Assembly: GCA_017626055.1 (NCBI GenBank)
Contig: JAGAJM010000006.1
Location: 248,001-312,000 of the forward strand
Direction: 5' to 3'
DNA length: 64,000 nt
Source: a bacterium
GTDB lineage: Bacteria > Cyanobacteriota > Vampirovibrionia > Gastranaerophilales > Gastranaerophilaceae
The notes under the pieces were generated by a model. The model saw only the letters and a program-made list of their open reading frames with translations. It was not told where the DNA came from and did not search any database. Below are positions 8,514 to 17,064 of the stretch, one piece after another; position 1 is the first letter of the stretch; each line of letters begins with the position of its first letter. Position numbers and translations under genes: made by a program.

Positions 8514-9716
8514 ATGTATATTTCTGCAGTAAATCCTCTTATCCTAAGAAATGATTTTCAAATAAAATCTAGTAAAAATAGTTCATCATTTAGCCCAAAG
8601 GTTTGTGATGAGGTTTCGTTTTGTAGTAATGTTTTTGGGAAATTTCAAAAAACGTTATATCGAGCTATTGGAAAAAGTGAATTAGATGAATTATTGAAAC
8701 CAGATGGTTTTATTTATGGTCAAAAATATACAACTGGTAATCCAATGGGATGGGGGGCAAGAGATTGGGCTTCAGGGTTTAAACATGGGCAATCTGATCA
8801 TTATTTTGTGGAATTTAAGCCAAATAACTTCGATTATACTCAAATAATGGATGCGTCTGACTATAACGCAGATTCAAGATTTGTAATTACAGGAGGATAT
8901 TCGTTAAATGATGTCCGAGTGATTAGGGAAGGTACAAATTCCCACGGCAAAATAATTTGGGCAGATTCTGTTGATGTAAAAATTGAGGATGCTAGTAAAA
9001 AAGCAACTTCTATTTTTCATTTATTGAAACAAATTACTTCTACAAAGAATCCAGAAGTTTTGGATGATGCAATTGTAGAGTTATCATCTTATACAAAAGA
9101 ATTTCCGCAAGTTATAACAGCTCTTTTGCCAAGAGCTGTTGCAGATAAGGATTTTGCTTATAAATTAACCTATCTAATAGCTAAGGCTGATGATGAATCT
9201 TATGTTGATTTTATTCGAGGGTATTACAAAGATTTTTTGAAAAATCCTGAAGATATGAAAATTCATGAAATGTCATTACATTATATTGCAAAACATGGTT
9301 CTAATGAGGATTTGGATTTAATACTTTCAGTTATGCAAAAAGATAAAGATATTATGTATCATACATACGGGGTGCCTGTATATGCCTTATCTGAAGAAAA
9401 GGATATTCCAAAACTCTTAGACTTAATAAAAACTTCTACTCCTAGGGTTCAAAATGGTATTTTAAATGGTTTTATGTGTGGGACTGATGACAAATTGACA
9501 TCAGATATCGTTAGAGGAATTCTTAATCAATATTCAGGACTGGAAGCAAGTGTGGTTAAGCGTGATAATGATTTAAAATCACTTTTAGCAACTTGTGTTG
9601 AATGTATGTTTAAGTGTGGCGAAAAGCGGGATATTCCATTGTTCAAGAAATTCACCAATTTAGGGATTTATACAGATGTTGATTTCAAAGCTTTAATAAA
9701 AGCTTTAGAAGAGTAA
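8514..9716 (+). CDS. hypothetical protein, possible ART-like N-terminal region and helical repeats
   Basis: About 400 residues. The ATG at 8514 is chosen because AAGGAG lies five bases upstream; a TTG at 8499 has no such site. The N-terminal 30 residues look disordered and contain EVSFCSNVFG, a possible variant of the F-x-G/S/A tag. Next comes LYRAIGKSELDELL, then YTTGNPMGW, a layout faintly like ADP-ribosyltransferase or polymorphic-toxin folds, but no E-x-E motif is obvious. The last 220 residues are HEAT-like helices. No secretion signal is seen. Functional assignment is weak; existence as a gene is likely. Confidence 0.6.
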   Translation: MYISAVNPLILRNDFQIKSSKNSSSFSPKVCDEVSFCSNVFGKFQKTLYRAIGKSELDELLKPDGFIYGQKYTTGNPMGWGARDWASGFKHGQSDHYFVEFKPNNFDYTQIMDASDYNADSRFVITGGYSLNDVRVIREGTNSHGKIIWADSVDVKIEDASKKATSIFHLLKQITSTKNPEVLDDAIVELSSYTKEFPQVITALLPRAVADKDFAYKLTYLIAKADDESYVDFIRGYYKDFLKNPEDMKIHEMSLHYIAKHGSNEDLDLILSVMQKDKDIMYHTYGVPVYALSEEKDIPKLLDLIKTSTPRVQNGILNGFMCGTDDKLTSDIVRGILNQYSGLEASVVKRDNDLKSLLATCVECMFKCGEKRDIPLFKKFTNLGIYTDVDFKALIKALEE

Positions 9717-10292
9717 TTATTTCCACTCTGGATAATAATATATTACAATTTCATCTTTTGCTTTGATTTTTGCGTGTCCACCTTTTATGAGGTTTGTTAA
9801 CGAACCCACGAAAGGAATTATTGTTAGAGCCCATTTAATAGGGTAAACTATATAGCAACGATTTTGTCCTTTTTTAGTGTAAGTATCAACAAGTTGTGAT
9901 GGTTTTGCTCCAGGAATTTCAAAATTACTTATGATAATTTCTGCTGGGAATCCGTTCATCCCAGTAGAAATTAATGTTTCAATTCTTCCGTTGATAATGG
10001 TACCTTTTTTGAGGAAAGTTTTTCGTTTGCAATATGTATCTTGTAAAACTTTGAACTGAAGAACTTGTCCTTCGTATAGCGTTTCACCTTTTGTTGTGAT
10101 TGGTGTAATAATGCCAAGTTTTATAGGTACTTTGTATGTGCTTTCAAAGTTGTATGGTAAATCTTTAACTTCTTCAGTAACCATTTCTTCTGTTTCTATT
10201 GCTTCCACTTCAGGAATTGGAGCCATTTCAATTCCATAGGTAGGCAAAGTTAAGAATGCTAAAGATAAAAACGTTGCAAATAGTTTATTCAT
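9717..10292 (-). CDS. secreted conserved hypothetical protein
   Basis: 191 residues with a signal peptide (about 1-20) and then an acidic linker rich in Glu and Val. The core has LKKGTIINGRIETLISTGMNG, with a flavour of TrbI/VirB10-type beta domains. A weakly hydrophobic stretch (WALTIIPFVGSLTNLIKGG) and a final IYYYPEWK follow. The start overlaps the end of the upstream M48-like gene by 8 bases, so they form one operon. The family was not recognised with confidence. It is probably periplasmic or membrane-associated. Confidence 0.65.
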   Translation of the reverse strand: MNKLFATFLSLAFLTLPTYGIEMAPIPEVEAIETEEMVTEEVKDLPYNFESTYKVPIKLGIITPITTKGETLYEGQVLQFKVLQDTYCKRKTFLKKGTIINGRIETLISTGMNGFPAEIIISNFEIPGAKPSQLVDTYTKKGQNRCYIVYPIKWALTIIPFVGSLTNLIKGGHAKIKAKDEIVIYYYPEWK

Positions 10293-10977
10293 AATCGATA
10301 TCCTTTGTTGCTTTTGCTTTTATCTTTTCAGCAAGTTTTTTACGATTTTCAACTGATGTTAATAAGAAATTTTGATAATATTCGTTATTGATATATTCGT
10401 TATTTTCTAAATATTGAGGGTATTTGTATGTAATGTATTCATAAACTCTAGCAAGACGTTTTGAGGTAAGGTTGTGTCTTGAAAATGTGTCGTGACGTTT
10501 TTGTGGGCATGTTTTATTGATGAAAATAATTACGGCAAGTGGGTTATAACCAGCGTTTACCAAGTAATCTACTGCTCGCTTATCAGAAACAGTTTCAAAT
10601 TTTTTAGACCCTAGTGCAACTTGTGCAGAATCAATCCAACCACCAAATGAACCATCATAAGATTTCATAGCAGTTGCGATTTCCCTAGCTAACATTGCTG
10701 CTAATTCGTCATCTGTCTGTATGTGTTGGTATAATCCATCATAAATAATTACTTGGCGTTTAGTGAGTGCTTTATCTGTTGATAATGCTTTTTTCTTTTC
10801 TTTTTTATCGTAAGTGAAAATTATTCTTTTTGTGATTTTATTATGATTTAACAGTTTAACAGCAACAGAATCAATTCTTGTTTGTATTTCTGTTTCTTTT
10901 GCAATATTTGACGTTGTTGCTGCGAAAACTGGTGTTGTGCATAATAACAATGCTAATAAAATAACTATTTTTTTCAT
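10285..10977 (-). CDS. degenerate M48-type peptidase homologue (pseudo-enzyme)
   Basis: 230 residues, with signal peptide 1-19 (ending VFA). The segment DDELAAMLAREIATAM aligns with the M48 zinc motif region (LAxVLAHExAH), but both histidines are gone and read R and T. The third ligand region reads DKRAVDYLVNAGYNP where active members have ExxAD followed by AGY. The usual HP-S-x-R region is reduced to SRHNLTSKR. Zinc binding and catalysis are therefore unlikely. It is transcribed divergently from the intact M48 gene at 11165 and may regulate or scaffold it. GAGGG precedes the ATG. Confidence 0.72.
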   Translation of the reverse strand: MKKIVILLALLLCTTPVFAATTSNIAKETEIQTRIDSVAVKLLNHNKITKRIIFTYDKKEKKKALSTDKALTKRQVIIYDGLYQHIQTDDELAAMLAREIATAMKSYDGSFGGWIDSAQVALGSKKFETVSDKRAVDYLVNAGYNPLAVIIFINKTCPQKRHDTFSRHNLTSKRLARVYEYITYKYPQYLENNEYINNEYYQNFLLTSVENRKKLAEKIKAKATKDIDYE

Positions 10978-11107
10978 TTTAACCCTCTAAACTTATCTTA
11001 ATTTATTATATTGGAATTTTTGTATTATCACAATAATTTTAGAAAATCTTTATATGAAATCTTTACCCTATGTAAACTACCCATGTGGCTATCTTTTTGC
11101 ATTTAGG

Positions 11108-11136
11108 TTGATTATTACAGATTTTGTTTATAAAAT
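11108..11136 (+). promoter_or_regulatory. sigma-70-type promoter for the M48 peptidase gene
   Basis: TTGATT and TAAAAT are separated by 17 bases, with AGGAG and the ATG at 11165 following. It lies inside an upstream in-frame extension of the peptidase frame and supports the downstream start. Confidence 0.5.
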
Positions 11137-11164
11137 ATTTCTATCAGAATTAGGAGTTTTGTTT

Positions 11165-12484
11165 ATGAAAAAGATGGTAGCGATTGCGATTTTATTATTG
11201 ATGACAACAGGTGTTTCTAATGCGTCGTATCTGGATGATCAGCTAAAAGAAGTTGATAAAAATGTTGAATATAGTACACCTGATCAGCATGCAAGAATGT
11301 ACAATTTAAAAAAAGAATACGCAGTTGAAGTTGCAAATGGTGTTAAAAATCCAGAGCTAATAAAATTCGCAGATTATAAACTAATAGATGACAGTTTGTA
11401 TGATAAAAAACTTAAAGATGATGAATTAAAATATGAGAAATCAGTTCTTCCAGCATTAAGGAAGAATACAAAAACAGTTAATATTGAACCTGAATCTGTT
11501 GATTTTTATAATGTATATAGAATTGCAGAGCGTTTAATTCGTGCAAATAATTTGGATTACGTGAACTGGCGAATAGCAATTAGAAAAACTGAAGTATCAA
11601 ATGCCGCGGCTTTTGATGGTAATTATATTGTTATAAATACTGGTTTGTATGATTCAGTTTATGAAAGTGAAGAAGGTTTAGCTTTTGTAATTGCTCATGA
11701 AATGGCACATCATATTTTAGGACATCCTCAACGAACTGCTGAGTTGTCATATAGTCTTGATTATTTTGATTCGTTGATTACGGCAGCAAATAAATCAAAA
11801 TCAAACACTTCTGAATTAAATAAACTTGTTGCAGAAAGTCGTAAATTAGGTATTTATAAAGAGTTTAGAAAAATGGAATATATGGCTGATGCTGAGGCGT
11901 TAACCCTTATAGCTAAAGCTGGCTATTCTCCATATAAGGGAGTTGAAACTTTAAACTTTTTGAATACTTTTAATAATCTTTCAACTATTGCATCAACTCA
12001 TCCATCAACTGCGGAAAGAATTGAAAGTTATAATGAAAATCTTTCAGTTCTTGATCCAAATTGGAAATTTGTTGGTAAAGAAAATATCTATAATAGTGAT
12101 GTTTTAAATTGTAAAAAATCTTCAGATAGAGTTTCTATTGTTATATCAAAATCAAAAACTTCAAAAAATTTCTACAAAGTTGAAAACAAAGAACAAAGAT
12201 TAACAAGAATCGCTCATATAAAATACCTTAGAGGAGAAATGAAAGATGCGATAAAATATTTTCATATGCTAACAGAATTGCAAGAAGATAATTATATTCC
12301 TTATTTGTATTTATCGCTAGCAAATGAATATGTTTACAATAAAACAGGTAAGAAAAAGTTTTTAAAACATGCAAAAAAATCTATAATAAAAGCTGCAAAG
12401 TTAAAACCAGCTGATGATTATGTAATTGAGCAGGTTAAAAATTTAGGAATAGTTAATAAAAAAGAGAAAAAACAAGAATTATAA
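11165..12484 (+). CDS. secreted M48 family zinc metallopeptidase with C-terminal TPR-like region
   Basis: 439 residues. The ATG at 11165 is chosen because it starts a clean signal peptide (MKKMVAIAILLL, ending SNA) and has AGGAG eight bases upstream. The frame is open 111 bases further 5', but that extension has no signal peptide. The catalytic motif AFVIAHEMAHHILGH sits near residues 174-188, and the third ligand is in EYMADAEA. STHPSTAERI is the usual M48 substrate-side motif. The last 100 residues contain a TPR-like pair. This is a BepA/LoiP-like periplasmic protease type, likely for envelope protein quality control. A terminator follows the stop. Confidence 0.88.
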   Translation: MKKMVAIAILLLMTTGVSNASYLDDQLKEVDKNVEYSTPDQHARMYNLKKEYAVEVANGVKNPELIKFADYKLIDDSLYDKKLKDDELKYEKSVLPALRKNTKTVNIEPESVDFYNVYRIAERLIRANNLDYVNWRIAIRKTEVSNAAAFDGNYIVINTGLYDSVYESEEGLAFVIAHEMAHHILGHPQRTAELSYSLDYFDSLITAANKSKSNTSELNKLVAESRKLGIYKEFRKMEYMADAEALTLIAKAGYSPYKGVETLNFLNTFNNLSTIASTHPSTAERIESYNENLSVLDPNWKFVGKENIYNSDVLNCKKSSDRVSIVISKSKTSKNFYKVENKEQRLTRIAHIKYLRGEMKDAIKYFHMLTELQEDNYIPYLYLSLANEYVYNKTGKKKFLKHAKKSIIKAAKLKPADDYVIEQVKNLGIVNKKEKKQEL

Positions 12485-12488
12485 TATT

Positions 12489-12514
12489 AAGCCGGAAGAA
12501 AATCCGGCTTTTTT
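12489..12514 (+). terminator. rho-independent terminator after the M48 peptidase gene
   Basis: AAGCCGGA / TCCGGCTT with a six-base loop and a T run, directly after the stop at 12484. Confidence 0.85.
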
Positions 12515-12559
12515 AATGATATCAAGATATAAAGTTTATATTAATGCACATAAAGCTAG

Positions 12560-12568
12560 TGTTATAAT
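12560..12568 (+). promoter_or_regulatory. extended -10 promoter for the DegT-type aminotransferase
   Basis: TG-T-TATAAT is a perfect extended -10 element 41 bases before the ATG at 12610. No strong -35 is visible, which is normal for extended -10 promoters. Confidence 0.55.
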
Positions 12569-12609
12569 GAATTTATACAGTTCGGTAGGTAGTAAAGGAG
12601 ATTTATATT

Positions 12610-13734
12610 ATGATTCCTATTTTTGATTCAAAACGTCAATATGCACAAATTGGCGCAGAGGCTGAAAAAGCAGTTTGTGAAGTAATGAGATCTGGTTGTT
12701 ATATCCTTGGTCCAAACGTAAAAGCATTAGAAAGTGAATTAGCAAGTTATATTGGTTGCAATTATACAGTTGCACTTAACTCAGGTACAGATGCTCTTCA
12801 TATCGCATTAAGAGCTTTAGATATCGGCGAAGGTGATGAAGTTATCACAACAGCATTTACATTTGTTGCAACAGCTGAAGCAATTGGCATGGTTAATGCA
12901 AAACCTGTATTTGTTGATATTGACCCAGATACATTCAATATTGACCCTGCAAAAATAGAAGCTGCAATTACTCCAAAAACAAAAGCAATCATTCCTGTTC
13001 ACTTATATGGTCAAGCATGTGACATGGATACAATTATGGATATTGCAAAACGTCATAATTTAAGAGTTATTGAAGATTGTTGCCAAGCAATTGGTGCAAC
13101 TTATAAAGGTAAAATGGTTGGTACATTCGGTGAAATCGGTTGTTTCAGCTTCTACCCAACTAAAAACCTAGGTACAATGGGTGATGGTGGTTTATGCTCA
13201 GTGAACGATGAAAAACTTAGAGATAGATTAATTTCTTTAAGAAACCATGGTTCATTAGTTCGTTATCACAATGATGAATTAGGTGTAAACTCTCGTCTTG
13301 ATGAAATTCAAGCAGCTATTTTGAGAGTTAAAGCTAGACACATCGACGAATGGAACTCTCTAAGAAGAGAAAAAGCTGCATACTATAATGAATTATTCGC
13401 AAGTTGTGCAGATGTAGTAACTCCAAAAGAATTGGATGATACTTATTGTGTATATCACCAATACACAGTAAAAATTCCTAACAGAGATGAAGTTCACAAA
13501 ATGCTTGGTGAAAATGGTATTGGTGCTATGTTATATTATCCAATTCCTCTTCACTTCCAAAAAGTTAATGCTTGGTTAGGCATGGGTAAAGGTTCATTAC
13601 CTATCACAGAAGATAATACAGATGTTGTTATCTCATTACCAATGTTCCCAGAATTAACTAAAGAAGAACAAGAAACTGTTGCATCTACATTGATTTCTTG
13701 TATTGAAAAATCAAAATCAGTTGCAACTGTATAA
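12610..13734 (+). CDS. DegT/DnrJ/EryC1/StrS family sugar aminotransferase
   Basis: 374 residues, the normal family length. It has NSGTDALHIALRAL for cofactor phosphate binding, VIEDCCQAIGA with the aspartate that contacts the pyridoxal ring, and SFYPTKNLG with the lysine that forms the Schiff base with PLP. These enzymes place an amino group on a keto-sugar bound to a nucleotide, making amino sugars for surface glycans. The sugar specificity cannot be read from the sequence. AAAGGAG precedes the ATG. The gene stands alone, flanked by an extended -10 promoter and a very strong terminator. Confidence 0.92.
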   Translation: MIPIFDSKRQYAQIGAEAEKAVCEVMRSGCYILGPNVKALESELASYIGCNYTVALNSGTDALHIALRALDIGEGDEVITTAFTFVATAEAIGMVNAKPVFVDIDPDTFNIDPAKIEAAITPKTKAIIPVHLYGQACDMDTIMDIAKRHNLRVIEDCCQAIGATYKGKMVGTFGEIGCFSFYPTKNLGTMGDGGLCSVNDEKLRDRLISLRNHGSLVRYHNDELGVNSRLDEIQAAILRVKARHIDEWNSLRREKAAYYNELFASCADVVTPKELDDTYCVYHQYTVKIPNRDEVHKMLGENGIGAMLYYPIPLHFQKVNAWLGMGKGSLPITEDNTDVVISLPMFPELTKEEQETVASTLISCIEKSKSVATV

Positions 13735-13748
13735 TCTAATATTTACAT

Positions 13749-13794
13749 AAAGAATTCCCCCTCGGTGGACACTTGAGGGGGAATTCTTTTTTTT
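13749..13794. terminator. strong bidirectional terminator between convergent genes
   Basis: Perfect 15-bp arms (AAAGAATTCCCCCTC and its complement) around an 11-base loop, with a T run on the plus strand and an A run upstream that serves the minus-strand gene ending at 13817. Confidence 0.9.
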
Positions 13795-13816
13795 ATACTC
13801 GGATCACTTAACTTTT

Positions 13817-14086
13817 CTATGCTTGTGTGAATACTTTATGGTCGCCTTTGTCAACGTTAGGTTTTAGACCAGTTTGAATAAAGTAATCGTTTTTATTATA
13901 ACCTGAAATATTGTCTGTTTGTTTACCTTGGAATACAACTTGTAAAAGATTGTATAGCGGATTGTTAGGTAGAGAATTTGCCATTCCAGATTCTGGATTT
14001 GGAAGATTGTTGATTCCTTGATCCATAAATTGGGTTCTCATATCTAAACCTGTGCTATTAAGTTGTACGCCATTTAAGCTAGACAT
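13817..14086 (-). CDS. hypothetical 89-aa protein
   Basis: A small soluble protein rich in Asn, Gly and Gln, with no signal peptide or cysteines. GGAGA lies about 11 bases before the ATG. The gene follows the 116-aa gene with an 18-base gap, so they are probably one operon. No family was recognised. A short hydrophobic part (NPLYNLLQVVFQG) may be a helix for protein contact. Confidence 0.55.
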   Translation of the reverse strand: MSSLNGVQLNSTGLDMRTQFMDQGINNLPNPESGMANSLPNNPLYNLLQVVFQGKQTDNISGYNKNDYFIQTGLKPNVDKGDHKVFTQA

Positions 14087-14104
14087 TTTGTAATCAATCT
14101 CCGT

Positions 14105-14455
14105 TTATGCTAAGGTTTGCATTGAGAAACATCCGCCAGAAGGGTTTCCAGCTTCGTTGTATGCTTTTAAGTTACCAACGCCAGGGTGAGGAAAAAATCT
14201 TTTTCCGTTAATTTCAATACATTGGTTAGGGTCGTTCATCATATTTTCATAGGCAATATTAACGTTTGGTTCAAGTCCAACAGAATACCATAAGGCTTCT
14301 AAGTTATTCTTTATTAAGCCAAAAGTAGAACTAATAACGTTTCTAGTTTCGTCATCTGTTCTTTTAATACCTAAATCCGCTCTAACATAAGTTTCTGTTG
14401 TTGCGACATTTCGGTTTACCTTATCTATTGCGACTCTTTCTTCGCCAAATGCCAT
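14105..14455 (-). CDS. hypothetical 116-aa protein
   Basis: A soluble protein starting MAFGEERVAIDKV, with the MAFGE start faintly like the N-terminal F-x-G tag. The ATG at 14455 is preferred; a TTG two codons upstream has a closer AAAGGA and cannot be excluded. Later segments include a helix (NVISSTFGLIKNNLEALWYSVGL) and GKRFFPHPG near the C terminus. It is the first gene of a pair with the 89-aa protein. The family was not recognised. Confidence 0.55.
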   Translation of the reverse strand: MAFGEERVAIDKVNRNVATTETYVRADLGIKRTDDETRNVISSTFGLIKNNLEALWYSVGLEPNVNIAYENMMNDPNQCIEINGKRFFPHPGVGNLKAYNEAGNPSGGCFSMQTLA

Positions 14456-14552
14456 AATCAAATCATCCTTTATCTCTGCTCTTATATATATAAAGTATAT
14501 AAATAGTAGATAATTGATTAATTTTAGATATTAGGGTTTACAAAAGTTAATA

Positions 14553-15269
14553 TTAATGTTTTCTCCAAATATAATCAGGAATTGTCCAACCATGATCAAT
14601 AACTTCTTTTAAACACCAAAGACCATTTCCAGTTTGGCAATTTTGTCTAACCTGTTCACGTGTTTTGTCATGACCTGCTGGTACAAGACCTTTTTCTGTC
14701 CAGACTAGAACAAATACATCTTTCCCAACCATGTTGGGTTTTGTAGCTCCATTTGCATCATAAATAAAAACTAGACCTGAAGTTCCTATGTTAACTCCAA
14801 ATTTGTTTTTAATATCAGCTTCAGCATATCCGTCAACAATGAAGCGAGCACCTTTTGAAGTGACAAAACCTAAGATGTTACTTCCTGTTCCATTCTGATC
14901 CCCAAATTTATTTCCGTTTAGATAGTATATTTGATGCCAACAACCAGGGGCTTTGTTTACACATAACTGTTCAACTTTTAAGTGTTGACCTAAAAAGTTG
15001 TTAAACCAATTAATCATTTCTTGGTTATTACCATCGGCAACTTCAGAGTATCCAACATCATCATAAGCCGCAAATCTTAATGCTTGTTGAATCGTTGAAT
15101 AAGTTACTTTCGCTTGTATTTCGATTTGTTTTTTTCTGTATGTTGAAATAAGGTTCGGAATTGTCATAGCAGCCAAAACTCCAATAATTCCAAGAGTAAT
15201 AAGGACTTCTGCTAAAGTAAATCCAAATCTATTTTTCAATGATATCTTCTCAAATAAACGCATCTTCAT
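14553..15269 (-). CDS. type IV pilin-like protein with prepilin signal
   Basis: 238 residues. The N terminus has RFGFTLAEVLITLGIIGVLAAMTIP, a textbook class III signal: cleavage after G, F at +1, E at +5, then a hydrophobic assembly helix. The C-terminal domain has a cysteine pair near LCVNKAPGCW and a GKDVFVLVW strand, also seen in the protein at 23439. Such proteins are inserted in the inner membrane, cut by a prepilin peptidase and built into pilus or pseudopilus fibres. No pilus machinery genes are in this window. An ATG two codons later is an equal start option. Confidence 0.88.
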   Translation of the reverse strand: MKMRLFEKISLKNRFGFTLAEVLITLGIIGVLAAMTIPNLISTYRKKQIEIQAKVTYSTIQQALRFAAYDDVGYSEVADGNNQEMINWFNNFLGQHLKVEQLCVNKAPGCWHQIYYLNGNKFGDQNGTGSNILGFVTSKGARFIVDGYAEADIKNKFGVNIGTSGLVFIYDANGATKPNMVGKDVFVLVWTEKGLVPAGHDKTREQVRQNCQTGNGLWCLKEVIDHGWTIPDYIWRKH

Positions 15270-15401
15270 TTCTTTTATATTACCATGCGTTTAAATAACT
15301 GTAAATATGTAGTTACAAACCTAATATTAAGTTTTGTAAAGTGTAAAACCTACACTATTACTTAGTTTTCACCCCTCTAAAAAATTAATAAAAACATATT
15401 G

Positions 15402-15430
15402 TTGACATATAAAATTAGTTATGCAATAAT
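15402..15430 (+). promoter_or_regulatory. consensus promoter for candidate small RNA
   Basis: TTGACA and AATAAT are separated by exactly 17 bases, one of the best promoter matches in the window. No plus-strand gene follows, only a terminator about 140 bases downstream. Confidence 0.7.
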
Positions 15431-15436
15431 AATTAC

Positions 15437-15575
15437 ATAAGATTTAAGTGTAGTCGAAACACTAAATATAAATAGTTCATTAACCCCAAAAACATATAAA
15501 CTCCTAAATAATAAACACTAAAAGAGACCATTAGGATGCAGAAAACGACCCACTCACTTGTGAGTGGTTTTTTTT
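15437..15575 (+). ncRNA. candidate small RNA with ACTCCT segment
   Basis: A predicted transcript of about 139 nt between a TTGACA-17-AATAAT promoter and a rho-independent terminator (CCACTCA-CTTG-TGAGTGG plus eight T, 15550-15575). A small 5' hairpin (AGTGT / ACACT, 15447-15463) is followed by an unstructured A/C-rich stretch holding AACTCCT at 15499-15505, which could pair with a Shine-Dalgarno sequence. The only ATG frame, at 15537, runs through the terminator, so a protein product is unlikely. The layout recalls cyanobacterial Yfr1, but identity is not claimed. Confidence 0.55.
15549..15575 (+). terminator. terminator of the candidate small RNA
   Basis: A seven-pair stem CCACTCA / TGAGTGG with a CTTG loop and eight T. 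The gene on the opposite strand ends at 15589. Confidence 0.88.
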
Positions 15576-15588
15576 ATCTCAAAATAAA

Positions 15589-16248
15589 TTAGTTTTGGGA
15601 TGTTTCTATTTCTTGTGGTGCTTCTTCTTTTTGAGGTAAGTTTTGAGAATAGTTTTCTTGGATTGGTTCATTGATAGGCTCTAATTCTGGAGCATAGTCT
15701 TGTGCTTGTTGTTCTGATTCGTAGGCTTTACGCTCTTTATAACCATTTAAGAATCTATTCATTCTATCTTCATTATCTGCAGCCTTTTCCTCATTTTGGA
15801 TATCTGTTAATATTTTTTGAAGCTCTGATTTGTATAGAATAGTTTTTTTACAAGTAGAATAATTATCTAGCATGTTGTATAGACTTCTAATATTTCCAGC
15901 TGCAACGCTTTTTTTAGTATCATCCATATCAAGTTTTCTATTTGTAAGTCTATATAATTCAATTGCATTATGTTGTGCATAATCTAAATAAACACAACTT
16001 GAGGTTTTTATTGCTAAGTTTTTGTTTTTTGAAAGTTTTTGGTTTAAAAAATCAGCAATAGAAATATATTTGTAATATTTTTCAATTGAAGATAGTTCAT
16101 TATTGTCATCAATCAATTCAAAGTCTATTTTTGAAGCTAATTCTTTAATTTCAATATATGTAGAAAGAGAGTATGAACCTAATACAAGTCCGATAATTAA
16201 AATCCCAGTTCCAAGCATAATTAGTTCATTATTTGTTTTGTTATCCAT
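15589..16248 (-). CDS. single-pass membrane protein of unknown function
   Basis: 219 residues. One hydrophobic helix at about residues 10-30 (LIMLGTGILIIGLVLGSYS) is followed by a mostly helical domain with two cysteines. The C-terminal tail of about 60 residues is rich in Glu, Gln and Pro and probably disordered. AAGGAAG precedes the ATG. The orientation suggests a small N-terminal anchor with the rest outside the membrane. It shares the space next to secreted cysteine proteins but is transcribed the other way. The family was not recognised. Confidence 0.6.
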   Translation of the reverse strand: MDNKTNNELIMLGTGILIIGLVLGSYSLSTYIEIKELASKIDFELIDDNNELSSIEKYYKYISIADFLNQKLSKNKNLAIKTSSCVYLDYAQHNAIELYRLTNRKLDMDDTKKSVAAGNIRSLYNMLDNYSTCKKTILYKSELQKILTDIQNEEKAADNEDRMNRFLNGYKERKAYESEQQAQDYAPELEPINEPIQENYSQNLPQKEEAPQEIETSQN

Positions 16249-16383
16249 AATTAACTTCCTTAATAGTTAAAAGCTCTCTTGTCTTATTATAATACATTAT
16301 TTCTTATTGTGAAATACCATACAAAAGTATTATTTGAAAATGTGAGAAATATTATATAATTAAGCTAAGAAAGTTGGTGTATT

Positions 16384-17043
16384 ATGAAAAAGTTTTATTT
16401 AATGTGGTTATTGACAATACTTTTAGTAGGTAGCCAAATTGTTATGGCAGATGTTGTAACAACAACAAGAAAAATTCAGAGAATTCCAGAAACATCTCAA
16501 CAACAACAAACAAGAAAACGTGTTATGCCAAAAGTTGAACAAAAAATAACTCCAGTAACAATTCCTGCGACAAAGGATACAAAACTATCTAAAAGTGTAA
16601 AAAACTGCAAACGATATACGGAAACTTTAGATTCAACAATAAGTGGTGTTGATTTTAATTTTAAAATCAGTATTCTAGGTTGGGTTGATAATAAATGTAG
16701 AGTTGATTTTGTTGCTCAATCAACAGGTATAAATCAAATGTTCTCTTCTTTGTATGGTATGGATCCTTCAATGGCTGAGATTACTACATTTGAACCAAAA
16801 GTCAGATGTGAATTTACAAAACAACAGTTGGAAAAAGTTGGGGATTCTATTTTACAGGAAGAAGAAAGATCAAATGGCGGTGGTCGTATGTTGAAAGATC
16901 CTACTACAATTCCAATGCCATCTTTATCAAATATGTCTGGTTCAGATTTGGATTTAATGAATGTAATTACAAAAGAGCAGGCTTGTACTATTTTAAATGC
17001 GCCTGATTCTAATGCAATGTTTAACTCTTTGTTTGGTTATTAG
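16384..17043 (+). CDS. secreted cysteine protein, paralogue of 17065 and 3262
   Basis: 219 residues with a signal peptide (about 1-22, ending VMA). The mature part has NCKRYTETLDST, a strand, then LGWVDNKCRVDF, then VRCEFTKQQL and EQACTIL. The spacing of four cysteines matches the next gene (TCEPVHLTQTVD, NGWVDNKCSYY, IQCNFTREQL and GACTIP), so the two are tandem paralogues. A TATAAT box with a short-spaced TTGAAA lies upstream at 16334-16360. Two disulfides in the periplasm are likely. The family was not recognised. Confidence 0.72.
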   Translation: MKKFYLMWLLTILLVGSQIVMADVVTTTRKIQRIPETSQQQQTRKRVMPKVEQKITPVTIPATKDTKLSKSVKNCKRYTETLDSTISGVDFNFKISILGWVDNKCRVDFVAQSTGINQMFSSLYGMDPSMAEITTFEPKVRCEFTKQQLEKVGDSILQEEERSNGGGRMLKDPTTIPMPSLSNMSGSDLDLMNVITKEQACTILNAPDSNAMFNSLFGY

Positions 17044-17064
17044 TAAATATAAGGAATTAAGAAT

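Noticed and set aside
8514-9716. Calling the 8514 product an ADP-ribosyltransferase toxin
   Set aside because: Only a weak YRxI and a turn motif resemble the fold; the catalytic E-x-E was not found and there is no immunity gene or secretion signal.
11054-11164. An upstream in-frame start that would lengthen the M48 peptidase by 37 residues
   Set aside because: The extension hides the signal peptide and spans the probable promoter; AGGAG and ATG at 11165 fit better.
14105-14455. The 116-aa and 89-aa pair as phage genes
   Set aside because: No phage structural or replication features are recognisable and codon use looks like the neighbours, so they are left as hypothetical.
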